The translations under genes were made by a program, and so were the position numbers. A stretch of 23,640 bases of DNA from the NCBI GenBank assembly GCA_045601405.1, contig JAZRZO010000068.1, positions 1 through 23,640 on the forward strand, written 5' to 3'. Below the pieces are notes generated by a model that was not told the DNA's origin, did no database searches, and saw nothing but the letters and a program-made list of their open reading frames with translations. The DNA comes from RGIG5612 sp045601405 (GTDB lineage: Bacteria > Bacillota > Clostridia > Lachnospirales > Lachnospiraceae). Of the stretch, positions 1 to 8,744 are shown piece by piece. The stretch's first letter is position 1. Every line of letters begins with the position of its first letter.

Positions 1-63
1 TACTTCATATTTCTTTTGTTCATCCATTGATAGTTCTACCTTTCTGATAATAGTCACCTCCAT
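1..63 (-). CDS. 5' end of a probable insertion-sequence transposase (partial)
   Basis: An open frame reads leftwards and leaves the window, so only about 21 codons are visible. The translation contains IRKVELSMDEQKKYEV. From memory this resembles the N-terminus of ISNCY (IS1202-type) transposases of Clostridia, which begin with a short RKVEL-type strand followed by a helix-turn-helix that is not visible here. The start is uncertain: the ATG at 63-61 and the in-frame GTG at 57-55 are both possible, and GGAGG overlaps the GTG. The other end of the element lies outside the window, so its borders and intactness cannot be judged. The family call rests on about 16 residues. Confidence 0.45.
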   Translation of the reverse strand, partial: MEVTIIRKVELSMDEQKKYEV

Positions 64-167
64 CTCTTGATGGAAGTATAATACCACTTTGGGACATTTT
101 CCCTTGTGGTATATTAGGACATTATCAAAAATGGTTCATAGTTTCTACTAAAAAAGTCGGTGAGCAA
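64..167. other. Non-coding stretch between transposase and promoter
   Basis: No convincing gene is present. ATACCAC (81-87) and GTGGTAT (106-112) form a 7-bp inverted repeat with an 18-base spacer. The motif GGACATT occurs at 92-98 and again near 117-123. These could belong to the end of the insertion sequence, but with only one end in view no terminal repeat or target duplication can be defined. Confidence 0.3.
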
Positions 168-196
168 TTGAAATTCCGGGTTTTCCGTGCTATACT
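168..196 (+). promoter_or_regulatory. Sigma-A type promoter ahead of the AGAC-repeat ORF
   Basis: TTGAAA (168-173) and TATACT (191-196) are separated by exactly 17 bases, close to the sigma-A consensus. Transcription would start near 203 and run into the short ORF at 294, the AGAC repeat and probably the large gene at 740. A second candidate lies inside the leader: TTGACA (285-290), a 17-base spacer, and a weaker CACAAT (308-313), which would start at the edge of the repeat itself. Confidence 0.6.
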
Positions 197-293
197 CAAC
201 TATGTATAAATGTGAGTAGGGGGTTCGTGCACCCTTTTGCAGATTCCAACCGCAAAAAGATACGAAAAATTTACAAAAAGGAGGTTGACAGGT

Positions 294-419
<126 letters not shown>

Positions 420-739
420 GCGCAGTGCCGCTGCGTATTTTTGTTGTTCCCTTTTTGCAAAATACTATAGGAAACCAAGAGACCACGATATTTCAAGGCA
501 CAGGGTAATTGTGCCTATGAAGTACACGGTCTTTTTTTGGAGTGCTGTCCGCGATTGGCAAGTGCAAAGCACGCAGACAGAGCGGGTAACAGCACCCACG
601 CAACAGCCGTCCAGGAATGCAAGCCGACAGGCGCAGCATGATTGGCTAACGGCCACTGCGCTGTTCACAATGGGACTTGATCCCGGATAGGAAAAAGAAG
701 ATTTTTATTCGATCGATTATGAATTTTAGGAGGAAAATC
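420..739. other. Gap between the AGAC repeat and the giant secreted protein
   Basis: No well-supported gene is visible in these 320 bases. One plus-strand frame stays open from 403 to 690 and includes a possible 57-codon ORF (ATG 517, stop 688-690) containing KYTVFFWSAVRDWQVQ. It has no ribosome site, and its GC- and CA-rich stretch at about 541-670 differs from its flanks, so it may be inserted or degenerate DNA. GGCACA (497-502) and TGTGCC (510-515) form a small hairpin, and a run of seven T follows at 532-538, too far away for a normal terminator. No clear promoter is seen close to 740, so the promoter at 168-196 is the best candidate for the downstream gene. Confidence 0.4.
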
Positions 740-3700
740 ATGCGAATGAAACATAGAAAATGGATAGCATTGCTGATGGCAGTGCTCATGGTCCTTTCGC
801 TTTTGCCCGTGTCGGCATTGGCAGGCGACGGCGACGATGACACGAAAACCTATAGGCTGGTTTTTGACTATACTTACAGCAGTGTGGGTGACTGGGAACA
901 GGTCATGGACTTCACATTTATCGGTGTTGATGTTCCTTACGATTTGGAGGATTCAAGCGTATCGTTTACCTATGATGAACAAGATATTATCGTTAGATAT
1001 GTCGAACCAGTAGAATCCGTTGAATACGATATTAGTAAGTATAAGTATTCAAATGACGATGGCTGGGAGGTTTACGCGTCTTTTGAAGAGGAGATTCTTT
1101 GCTCTGTGGAACTTAAAACCGGTGAAGGTGATGCATGTGCACAGTATGTCCGTTGCGAACACGAATTGGAGAAGCTGGGGCCTGCTAACTGCAACGAGGG
1201 CGGTGTAGTTGGTAGTCCTGAGAGAGATATTTTTCAGTGCGTAAACTGCATAGTATACTTCTGGGATGATGGAGGCTCCGAACCGCTTACCGAACAGGAT
1301 GTTAATAGCTACATATCCGAAGCACTTGGACACGATTTTTCCAGTGAAGAATGTGAATATGTGATTGGTGAGGGCGATAACGCTGGTCAGCACACGCGGA
1401 AGTGCATACGGTGCGAAGCGGAGGATCCGGATGGTTGGGAAGACCACGACTTCTCACAGGGCGACTGCGTCTGCAAAGCGAATGCTTCCGCCCAAATTGG
1501 TACAACTGGTTACGCTACCCTTGCAGCAGCGATTGAAGCTGCAAAGAATAATGATATCGTAACTTTGTTGAAGGATTGTGATGAGGCTATCAATAATACC
1601 CTTACCGCTTCCATCACCATCGACGGCAACGGCAAAAAGCTGACCGGCGGCATGAAGCTGACCGGCAGCGGCAGCAACAAGGTGACCGTGCAGAACTTCA
1701 GGTTCGAGACCGGGGGTCTTGATATCTCCGGCTTTGATCAAACTACGGTTACGAACAACGGGTTCCAGAACATCACCGAGTACTACTACGAAACTTATCC
1801 AGCTGCCTTGCACGTTGTGGATAATAGTCAAGAAGATAATGTAATAACGATTACCGACAACACCTTCGAGAACTGGGGAAACAGTGGCGATAGCAGAGCC
1901 CTGTTCGGCGAGGTAAACAGCAAACTTATCTTCACAGGAAATGTAATGAAGGCAGGTATGAGCGGCGTATCGGTAGCGTATGTGGAGCTTGCTTCATCAT
2001 CTAATAGACACAAGGATGTCGATGTTTCCCATAACTACTGGGACGGCAATGATCCTACCGGCATGGTCGGAGATAGTGTGTGGGAGTTTTACGATGGTTT
2101 CAACGATTTGTTGGATATCCATAGCTATTACGCGGACGAGGCAAAGACAGATCTTAAAGAGTATGTTGCAGGAAACCTACATACCCAGAAACCATACATA
2201 CTGCTTGCAACCGCATTGAGCGAGGCAGATGCAGAAGAGGATCAAACCGTAACGCTGCTGAAGGATTGCGAAGAGAATATTACCGTCAACAATAAGGTTA
2301 CTCTTGACCTCAACGGCTTTGTGCTGATCGCTTGCAGCGATGAGGGGAGCGTCATCACCGTGAATAGCGGCGCAGACCTTACGGTGACGGACAGTTCTGA
2401 GGGCAAGACCCACAATTTCACGGTCGAGACTGACGGTCTGTGGGTGCTTGATGAAGAAGACGGAACCGAAACCGTCACCGGCGGCGTCATAACCGGCGAT
2501 GCCGGTTTGTTTGTCCGCGGTGTGAAAGTGAACGACGGCATCTTCACAATGAACGGCGGCAATATCGTCGGCAATAAGTCGAACGGATCCGGCGGCGGTG
2601 TGCATGTGACCGGCGGCAGCTTCACAATGACCGGCGGTAATATCGTCGGCAATAGGTCGGACGAATCCGGCGGCGGTGTGCATGTGACCGGCGACGGCAG
2701 CTTCACAATGAACGGCGGCAATATCGCCGGCAATAAGACGTATGGAGAGGCCGACAGCGGCGGCGGCGGTGTGAATGTGACCGGCGGCAGCAGCTTCACA
2801 ATGAACGGCGGCAATATCGTCGGCAATATGGCGGAAGGAGGCCACTACAGCGTCGGCGGCGGTGTGCGCGTAGCTGATGGGTCCTTTACGATGATAAACG
2901 GCGCCATTAAAAATAACACAGCATCACAATATGGCGGCGGTGTGTTTGCCAACGGTGAATTTACCATGACCGGCGGTATCATCAGCGGGAATACGGTAAA
3001 TAATGGTTCCGGAGGAGGCCTGTATATCAACGATAACGCTGACGTCACCCTCGGCGGCACGGCCAAAATTGTAAACAACAAGGCAGGCACCGACTTGGCG
3101 GCGAATAATGTCGACACAAATACCGGCCTGATAAAGCTGGGAACTGATGCGAATGCTCCGCAAGATATGAGCATTGGTGTATATAAAACAGGTAAGTTCA
3201 CCGCGGCGTCCTTCGGCGCAGCAGCGGCAAAGGACTTTTTCACCTCGGACCGCTCCGGTTATACAGTGAAGTGCAATGACAATGGTACGCCCGACGATAC
3301 AGCGGACGACTATCTGGAGCTGGTGGGCGGTTACGCCATCACCGTTGACAGTGCTGTCAGAAACGGCTCCATCACCGTTGCCTCAAGCGCGTACAGCGGA
3401 GAGGTTGTTACTCTGACAGTCGTGCCTGATCCGGGCTGTCAGCTTACTGAGAACAGTCTGAAGGTGACCTACAAACGATACGGCCAGGAACATACATGCA
3501 AACTGACGCCGGGCAAGGGCAACACTTATACCTTCACCATGCCCGCCTATGATGTCACCGTAACGGCGGCGTTTGAGGAAGAAGTACCGACTACATTTGG
3601 AAATGGCAATGACGGAAAAAAATTCCGTTTTGAGAAAGACGGCGATACGACCTTTATCGTCTTTACGGCTAAAAACACCGTCCAGGGGCGTTACTATGCC

Positions 3701-6700
3701 CTTGATTATAAAACAAGCGAAGAAGATGAATGGATCGGAGGTGTGCCGACACCGGGACAGGATGGTAATACGGAGCTTTCCGCGCTGTACATTGCCGGCG
3801 CGTTATACCGCATTCGGGAAGTGAAAGGTATTACGGCAGGCAATGAGATGCCTTTGTACATAGCGGATGTGATTTCGTACTATCCGTGGGATACAAAGGT
3901 TGAGATTGTCATTGCCGCCAATCCTGCGGTTTCCGAATTTGGAGACATTCTTGATAAACCGATTGCTGTATCGGCACAGCGCAACTATAAAATCCACCTT
4001 TATGACAATCTTGGCTGCACGGTTTCTGATGTGCTTGAAGGCAAGTCGCTGATTCTTGATATGAAGGAATTCCCTGATGTACGCGGTAAGGTGAGCTTGA
4101 CGCTGGCGGTTGACGGCCAGCCGTGTTCGCTGCCTGTGGAGGTAATGATCGATACGACAGCGGAAAAGGGTGCTGACGGCGTGCTGACGTATGACATCAC
4201 AGACCCGTCACAGATGCTCCCGATCAACCACAGCTGGCGGTTTGCGGATGCTCAGAGCCGCGATTCGAACGCGATCACACAGCTTCAAATTTGTGAAAAC
4301 GAATATGAGGGTGAACCTTTCCAACCCGTCAACAGACAGAGTGCCTGGGTGAACGAAGGCGTTGTACGGTGGATACCGCAACCGTATGAAAATTATGAAA
4401 CGCCATACCAATTGATTCTCACGGTCAGCGGTACCGGCGGTATCGAAACGGAGCTGAAAGCAAACTTCCATGTTCACTATCATGACGGCGTGCAATATCC
4501 TATCGTTGCGTACGTAGGCGAGGAAGGGTTTACGACGTTTGAGGCGGCATGGAATTACTTGGAAAGTTCAGAGCTGGAGGGCGAAGAGCGGACAATTTGC
4601 ATTGTCGGAGACGTTCAGACCGAGGAGGTTATCATGATGTCTGATCCTGACTTTGGAGCTGAAATTATCCTCGACGATGGCGCAGTTTTTGATCCCTCAC
4701 GGCAGTTTGATGACCAGGAAAATGAGAAACCGGTCTATGATGAGAACGGAAAGCTGATTGGTTTTAGCTATGAAGAAGGCGGCGGAATTGACACAGATTT
4801 GTACAAATTCGTTTGTGCAAATCCCGACGAAGCCGGCAGCGTCGCAGTGATGGGTATTTGCCATAAAACCGGCGTCGTCAACGTTGATTCTAAAGTTGTT
4901 CCTGATAATGCCTTAGCAATAAACGGAAACACCGGAGTTGCATACAATTTCCTTGAAGCGGCCGTCAAAGAGGCAAAGGACAATGAGACTATTATCCTGC
5001 TTGCTGACGTTCCGCAGCCTGATCGCAATGTATTCCTGTACTTTAAGGATAATGTAACGCTGGATCTGAACAATCATACCATCACCGGTGGTGTTGCCGA
5101 TGAGGACTGCGATTACGATTATGAAGACGGCACCGCTTACATTTACGAAGGTAAGGGACTGACCATCAAAAACGGTACCATGACAGGCGTGGAAGGCAGC
5201 GGTGTAACCGAAAACTACGCTTATGGCGCATATATTGGTAACCATAACGATGATGTTGATACCTATGTCACCGACAATGTGACGATTCAGAATGTGACCT
5301 TTACAAACGGCGGTTTCAACCTTTATAAAGCAGGCGCGGTTACGATCAAGGACTGCAATGTAACGGTTGGAGAAACTAATAAGTACTATTCCGTTTATGT
5401 TGAAAACGGCACTGTCGAGATTGACGGCGGCACCTATGGCGCCGGAACAAACGGCAATGTGATCTACGCAGATAACAACAGCACCGTAACCATCAAGGAT
5501 GGTAAGTTTACCGGCAATCTGGTGAAACGGGATGTCGCAACAGCCAGATTCTCTGTTGAGGGCGGCTTGTATAGCAAAAAGCCTGCAGAAGGATATGTGG
5601 CCGACGGAAAACATGTCATGGCAAATACGGCTTCCACTACGAAAAATGAGTATCCTTGGACAGTTGGTGAGGCCGTTGCAAGTATTACCAAGGGCGGCAC
5701 AACAACGTACTATGTAACCCTTGCAGACGCAGTCGCAGAGGCAAAGAACGGTGATACAGTCACTCTGGTCATGGATGCTCAGGGCGGCGGCGTAATGCTC
5801 AAGGAGTCGGACGCAAAGAGCATAACCATCGACCTGAACGGCAAGACCTACACCTTCTCCGAGCCCGCAGTCGGCTCCACCGGCACCGAGAATCAGGGCT
5901 TCCACTTCGAGAAGGGCAACACCGTCACCGTTAAGAACGGTACTCTCGCAGTTAATGAAGCCGATACTGCAAAGTTCAGATTTGTGATCCAGAACTACGC
6001 AGATCTCACCCTCGACGGCGTGACGGTTGACGGCAGACAACTCGGCATAGCCGATAAGAGCCATTACACCGTGTCCAACAACTGCGGCAATGTCACCATC
6101 AAGAATACCACGATCATCGCAGCGAACGGAGAAAAGGACTTTGCCTTGGATACATGCAAGTACGGCAGTTACGCTGTACCTACTGTCAAGGTTGAGGGTA
6201 ATTCCACGCTTACCGGCAACGTTGAGCTGAGCGGCGGTAACCTCGCACTGAACAGCGGGAAGCTGAACGGCGCGCTTACTGTTCCTGAAGGCACAATAAT
6301 CGGCAAGGTAACCAAGAATGAGAACTTTGCTGCGGAAGCACCTGAAGGGTACAAGTGGGTCAACGGCAGACTGGTAAGCACTGATGAAAGCGTTGCTAAG
6401 AACATCACGAAGGATAAAACTTACGCAACCCTTTCCGAAGCGCTGGACGAAGCTGCATCCGGTGACACCATCAACCTGCTTAAAGACCTAACCGGTGATA
6501 AGAAAGTGTCTCTCGTTGAAGTAGCACCGGGTGTAACCCTTGACCTGAACGGACACAATCTGGAAGCCAAGACAGCCATGGCTTGGGGCCTTGTAAAGAA
6601 TAGCTCTTCAACCGGTAAGCTGATCACTGCACAGGATCGCTTCGCATACTTCGACGGCAAGGAAATGGCAGCCTCCGATGAAAACGTGATGCCTGTTTGG

Positions 6701-7081
6701 GATACCAACGGCTATGTATTCTATGCAGTAACCGAGATTTGGGAACAGTGGAGAATCGAACTTGGATCTGAAGATGGAAATCCGAAATACAGATTCCAGC
6801 CACGGTCCAGTGAAATTAGCAAGATTCTTGCAGAAAACAGTGGTGTGAAAGTGTATGCTGAATTTAACTATACAAAAAATGGACATCAGAATCATCTACT
6901 GGTTGAGTTTGGTCAAACTTATATCACAGACTTCTTGACTAATCCGACGGAATTGGTTATGTATGTTTCTTTATTGGGAACAGATGATGTTACAAGCATC
7001 ACTGCTAATGCATATCTGAAAGCAGAAAATTGTAACTTCAGCATAAAAAGTACATCCGTTACAACAACGAGAAATGATTAA
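740..7081 (+). CDS. Giant secreted protein with beta-helix-like repeats (2113 aa, adhesin-like)
   Basis: The ATG at 740 is chosen because AGGAGG (728-733) lies six bases upstream and the product opens with a typical signal peptide: positive n-region, hydrophobic core at residues 8-22, and likely cleavage after ALA at 28. The upstream in-frame TTG at 677 would bury this signal. Residues about 130-250 hold Cys/His motifs of the HTRKCIRC type, common in clostridial surface proteins. A module with A.L..A...A....T..LL.D followed by LDLNG recurs near residues 255, 490, 1400, 1657 and 1895, with a weaker copy near 1260. Residues about 600-785 carry glycine-rich FTMNGGNI.GN repeats, the pattern of a right-handed parallel beta-helix. 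A segment at about 864-949 resembles the divergent InlB-type repeat (PF18998-like). No LPxTG, SLH or membrane segment is seen at the C-terminus, so it may be released or held by another protein. Function as adhesin or glycan-binding protein is inferred. Confidence 0.85.
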   Translation: MRMKHRKWIALLMAVLMVLSLLPVSALAGDGDDDTKTYRLVFDYTYSSVGDWEQVMDFTFIGVDVPYDLEDSSVSFTYDEQDIIVRYVEPVESVEYDISKYKYSNDDGWEVYASFEEEILCSVELKTGEGDACAQYVRCEHELEKLGPANCNEGGVVGSPERDIFQCVNCIVYFWDDGGSEPLTEQDVNSYISEALGHDFSSEECEYVIGEGDNAGQHTRKCIRCEAEDPDGWEDHDFSQGDCVCKANASAQIGTTGYATLAAAIEAAKNNDIVTLLKDCDEAINNTLTASITIDGNGKKLTGGMKLTGSGSNKVTVQNFRFETGGLDISGFDQTTVTNNGFQNITEYYYETYPAALHVVDNSQEDNVITITDNTFENWGNSGDSRALFGEVNSKLIFTGNVMKAGMSGVSVAYVELASSSNRHKDVDVSHNYWDGNDPTGMVGDSVWEFYDGFNDLLDIHSYYADEAKTDLKEYVAGNLHTQKPYILLATALSEADAEEDQTVTLLKDCEENITVNNKVTLDLNGFVLIACSDEGSVITVNSGADLTVTDSSEGKTHNFTVETDGLWVLDEEDGTETVTGGVITGDAGLFVRGVKVNDGIFTMNGGNIVGNKSNGSGGGVHVTGGSFTMTGGNIVGNRSDESGGGVHVTGDGSFTMNGGNIAGNKTYGEADSGGGGVNVTGGSSFTMNGGNIVGNMAEGGHYSVGGGVRVADGSFTMINGAIKNNTASQYGGGVFANGEFTMTGGIISGNTVNNGSGGGLYINDNADVTLGGTAKIVNNKAGTDLAANNVDTNTGLIKLGTDANAPQDMSIGVYKTGKFTAASFGAAAAKDFFTSDRSGYTVKCNDNGTPDDTADDYLELVGGYAITVDSAVRNGSITVASSAYSGEVVTLTVVPDPGCQLTENSLKVTYKRYGQEHTCKLTPGKGNTYTFTMPAYDVTVTAAFEEEVPTTFGNGNDGKKFRFEKDGDTTFIVFTAKNTVQGRYYALDYKTSEEDEWIGGVPTPGQDGNTELSALYIAGALYRIREVKGITAGNEMPLYIADVISYYPWDTKVEIVIAANPAVSEFGDILDKPIAVSAQRNYKIHLYDNLGCTVSDVLEGKSLILDMKEFPDVRGKVSLTLAVDGQPCSLPVEVMIDTTAEKGADGVLTYDITDPSQMLPINHSWRFADAQSRDSNAITQLQICENEYEGEPFQPVNRQSAWVNEGVVRWIPQPYENYETPYQLILTVSGTGGIETELKANFHVHYHDGVQYPIVAYVGEEGFTTFEAAWNYLESSELEGEERTICIVGDVQTEEVIMMSDPDFGAEIILDDGAVFDPSRQFDDQENEKPVYDENGKLIGFSYEEGGGIDTDLYKFVCANPDEAGSVAVMGICHKTGVVNVDSKVVPDNALAINGNTGVAYNFLEAAVKEAKDNETIILLADVPQPDRNVFLYFKDNVTLDLNNHTITGGVADEDCDYDYEDGTAYIYEGKGLTIKNGTMTGVEGSGVTENYAYGAYIGNHNDDVDTYVTDNVTIQNVTFTNGGFNLYKAGAVTIKDCNVTVGETNKYYSVYVENGTVEIDGGTYGAGTNGNVIYADNNSTVTIKDGKFTGNLVKRDVATARFSVEGGLYSKKPAEGYVADGKHVMANTASTTKNEYPWTVGEAVASITKGGTTTYYVTLADAVAEAKNGDTVTLVMDAQGGGVMLKESDAKSITIDLNGKTYTFSEPAVGSTGTENQGFHFEKGNTVTVKNGTLAVNEADTAKFRFVIQNYADLTLDGVTVDGRQLGIADKSHYTVSNNCGNVTIKNTTIIAANGEKDFALDTCKYGSYAVPTVKVEGNSTLTGNVELSGGNLALNSGKLNGALTVPEGTIIGKVTKNENFAAEAPEGYKWVNGRLVSTDESVAKNITKDKTYATLSEALDEAASGDTINLLKDLTGDKKVSLVEVAPGVTLDLNGHNLEAKTAMAWGLVKNSSSTGKLITAQDRFAYFDGKEMAASDENVMPVWDTNGYVFYAVTEIWEQWRIELGSEDGNPKYRFQPRSSEISKILAENSGVKVYAEFNYTKNGHQNHLLVEFGQTYITDFLTNPTELVMYVSLLGTDDVTSITANAYLKAENCNFSIKSTSVTTTRND
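2543..2992 (+). repeat. In-frame tandem coding repeats of the beta-helix (about 75-93 bp units)
   Basis: TTCACAATG-type unit starts occur at 2543, 2621, 2702 and 2795, and more diverged copies at about 2885 and 2960, giving spacings of 78, 81, 93, about 90 and 75. All spacings are near multiples of three and keep the frame. The first four units share long stretches at the DNA level (TTCACAATGAACGGCGGCAA and GGCGGCGGTGTG), which points to recent duplication. They encode FTMNGGNIVGN followed by a variable linker and SGGGVHV. Confidence 0.85.
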
Positions 7082-7095
7082 AAGGAGATGTGATT

Positions 7096-7206
7096 ATGAA
7101 CAACGAAAAATATGAAAGCCCTGAAATTCAGGTCATAAGCATAGAGCCTGACGAAAGCCTCATGGATATCGGAACGTCACAGGGTATTGAGGGCATTGAC
7201 TTGTAG
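7096..7206 (+). CDS. 36-residue acidic peptide, candidate RiPP precursor
   Basis: This ORF has a strong ribosome site (AAAGGAG, 7081-7087) and starts 14 bases after the giant gene, so the two are surely co-transcribed. The N-terminal part contains KYESPEIQVIS (residues 5-15), which fits the YxxPxL/I motif that lasso-peptide leaders present to their RRE (PqqD-like) partner. The C-terminal part, DESLMDIGTSQGIEGIDL, is rich in Asp/Glu and small residues, has no Cys, and carries Gly at 26, 30 and 33. Neighbouring HprK-like and PqqD-like genes support a precursor role. Against a classical lasso peptide, no cyclase or B2 protease is present. Alternatives are a small regulatory or structural peptide. 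Confidence 0.6.
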   Translation: MNNEKYESPEIQVISIEPDESLMDIGTSQGIEGIDL

Positions 7207-7223
7207 TATTAACATTTTGACTT

Positions 7224-7928
7224 ATGCTTTATCTCATCGCTGATTTAAAAACCTATATACCTGCAGTGGGAGGCATGCCCTCCCGCTGTGGGGATTATCT
7301 CATGGATGACAATGACAGCGAAGCAGAGATCATTATCGACGCTTCGCTGTATAATTACGACTATTGGGAGAAATATAACGCAAGCCGTGATGAGGCTGTC
7401 TATATGGAGAGCGGTTTTCAGTTCTATTACAAGCTGCTCGATTTTGACGGCCTGATGCTCCATGCCTCCGCCACGGTCATCGACGGAGAGACCTATCTCT
7501 TCGCAGGTCAGTCCGGCATTGGCAAAAGCACCCATGCGGAACTGCTCATTAAGCACCATCCGGGTGCAGAACTTATCAATGACGATAAGCCTGCCCTGCG
7601 ACATGTGGACGGCAAATGGATGACCTACGGCACTCCATGGAGCGGCAAGAACGGCATCAATATTAATGCCAAACATCCCCTCAAAGCCATCACTCTATTG
7701 ACGACAAGGAGAGACCGGAATATCATCCGGACAGCCGATTCCTTAACGGCGCTTTCAGGATTGATTGCCTGTTCTGCCGGAAGAGGTAATAAAGAAACCA
7801 TGAAAAAACTGGCTGCCCTCATTGACAAGCTCATGAAGGACATCCTTGTCTATGAAATGGACAGCCTGGCCGATGATGAAGCAGTTATCATGGCCTATAA
7901 CGCCATGAAGAACGGAATAAAATTATGA
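7224..7928 (+). CDS. HPr-kinase-like protein of a peptide-modification cluster (234 aa)
   Basis: The fold is that of the P-loop domain of HPr kinase/phosphorylase. The Walker A loop is GQSGIGKST (residues 95-103), followed by the acidic INDDKPAL motif (about 118-125) and GTPWSGK (about 136-142). The protein is shorter than true HprK and lacks its N-terminal domain, as in the HprK-related proteins of RiPP clusters. In the paeninodin lasso cluster such a kinase phosphorylates the precursor peptide. No clear ribosome site precedes ATG 7224, which lies only 17 bases after the small peptide gene, so translation may be coupled. The gene overlaps the PqqD-like gene by four bases (ATGA). Kinase activity on the upstream peptide is inferred. 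Confidence 0.8.
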   Translation: MLYLIADLKTYIPAVGGMPSRCGDYLMDDNDSEAEIIIDASLYNYDYWEKYNASRDEAVYMESGFQFYYKLLDFDGLMLHASATVIDGETYLFAGQSGIGKSTHAELLIKHHPGAELINDDKPALRHVDGKWMTYGTPWSGKNGININAKHPLKAITLLTTRRDRNIIRTADSLTALSGLIACSAGRGNKETMKKLAALIDKLMKDILVYEMDSLADDEAVIMAYNAMKNGIKL

Positions 7929-8197
7929 AGATCAAAGAAGAATACATATTGCAGAATATCGCGGATAAATGGGTCGTTATCAATACCAATGCAAAGTCAG
8001 TCAACTTCAACAAGATCCTTTTCCTGAACAACAGTGGAAGATTCCTCTGGGAACAATTGGAGACAGGCACAGAAGCCGGTGGTCTCGTAGATGGTCTGAT
8101 GAAACATTTCGGCATCGATAAAGACCTTGCAGAGAAAGATGTCGAAAAATTTATCTGCGAACTGAAAGATTTGGAGTGTGTAGATGATGAAGAATAA
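7925..8197 (+). CDS. PqqD-like RiPP recognition element protein (90 aa)
   Basis: The length and pattern fit the PqqD/RRE family, a small winged-helix protein that binds leader peptides and hands them to modifying enzymes. An N-terminal strand region (VVINTNAKSVNFNKILFLNN) is followed by GRFLWEQLETG and a helical C-terminal half (LVDGLMKHFGID...VEKFICELKDL), the usual PqqD layout. The first ATG overlaps the stop of the HprK-like gene. The likely partner is the YxxPxI peptide at 7096, since lasso-cluster B1 proteins of this family read exactly that motif. Confidence 0.75.
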   Translation: MKIKEEYILQNIADKWVVINTNAKSVNFNKILFLNNSGRFLWEQLETGTEAGGLVDGLMKHFGIDKDLAEKDVEKFICELKDLECVDDEE

Positions 8198-8744
8198 AAA
8201 ACACCTTATTGTCCTGTCAGTCATCACCCTTCTCTGCCTGTGCCTGTGCTTATCCGCCTGCGGAAAGACCAACAAGACAGCAGCTGTGAAGGGCAAGACA
8301 ACCATCAGACAGGAACATACAGACGATAAGAAAAAAGACAAAAAGTCCGGTAAAAATGCGACAAAAAAATCCGGTCAAAAACAGGATCAGCCGAAAATTG
8401 TTCAGGATAAAAACGGTTCCGGCGTGGAAACGATCGATACAAAGACGGAGGAACAAGAGCCATCCGGTTCAACACAGACCAGTTCTTCAACACCGCCGCC
8501 GCAACCTACAGAAAACCCGGCTTCCGGTAAAGAAATGAAGTCAGTAAAACAGCTTTCATCCAAAGCACAGGAGTACGCAGACTATTGTGCCATGAGTACC
8601 GATGAGCAGTATGCCTATTATAAGAAATTTAAATCTGCAGATGCCTTTATGCAATGGTACAATGCAGCAAAAGCAGCTTATGAAAAAGAAAATCCCGCTA
8701 CTGTGCTGGAACCGGGAGCAGCTATTGACCTTGGTGGAAACTAA
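8184..8744 (+). CDS. Lysine-rich lipoprotein of the peptide cluster (186 aa)
   Basis: A type II signal peptide is clear: a lysine-rich n-region, a hydrophobic stretch with several Cys, and the lipobox LSAC with the lipidated Cys at 26. Residues about 30-125 are low-complexity, rich in Lys, Thr, Ser, Gln and Pro, and look like a flexible wall-spanning linker. The last 60 residues form a more ordered aromatic and charged segment (YADYCAMSTDEQYAYYKKF, then DAFMQWYNAAKAAYEKE). It overlaps the PqqD-like gene by 14 bases and the following peptidase by about 11, so it belongs to the same operon. No family is recognised. A role as an immunity or surface receptor protein is only a guess. Confidence 0.75.
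   Translation: MMKNKKHLIVLSVITLLCLCLCLSACGKTNKTAAVKGKTTIRQEHTDDKKKDKKSGKNATKKSGQKQDQPKIVQDKNGSGVETIDTKTEEQEPSGSTQTSSSTPPPQPTENPASGKEMKSVKQLSSKAQEYADYCAMSTDEQYAYYKKFKSADAFMQWYNAAKAAYEKENPATVLEPGAAIDLGGN

Noticed and set aside
497..538. Hairpin plus T-run as a terminator before the giant gene
   Set aside because: The 6-bp stem is 16 bases away from the T-run, so it does not form a standard intrinsic terminator.
465..668. Minus-strand ORF of 67 aa
   Set aside because: Cys-rich translation, no ribosome site, no recognisable family; likely chance in GC-rich DNA.
677..739. Upstream TTG start for the giant protein
   Set aside because: ATG 740 has an AGGAGG site and begins a proper signal peptide; the TTG has neither.
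2543..2992. CRISPR-like array
   Set aside because: Repeats are coding, in frame, continuous with the surrounding gene, and the 'spacers' are short variable linkers.
4913..6064. Minus-strand ORF of 383 aa inside the giant gene
   Set aside because: Shadow of the repeat-rich coding strand; no ribosome site and a composition that mirrors the plus-strand codons.
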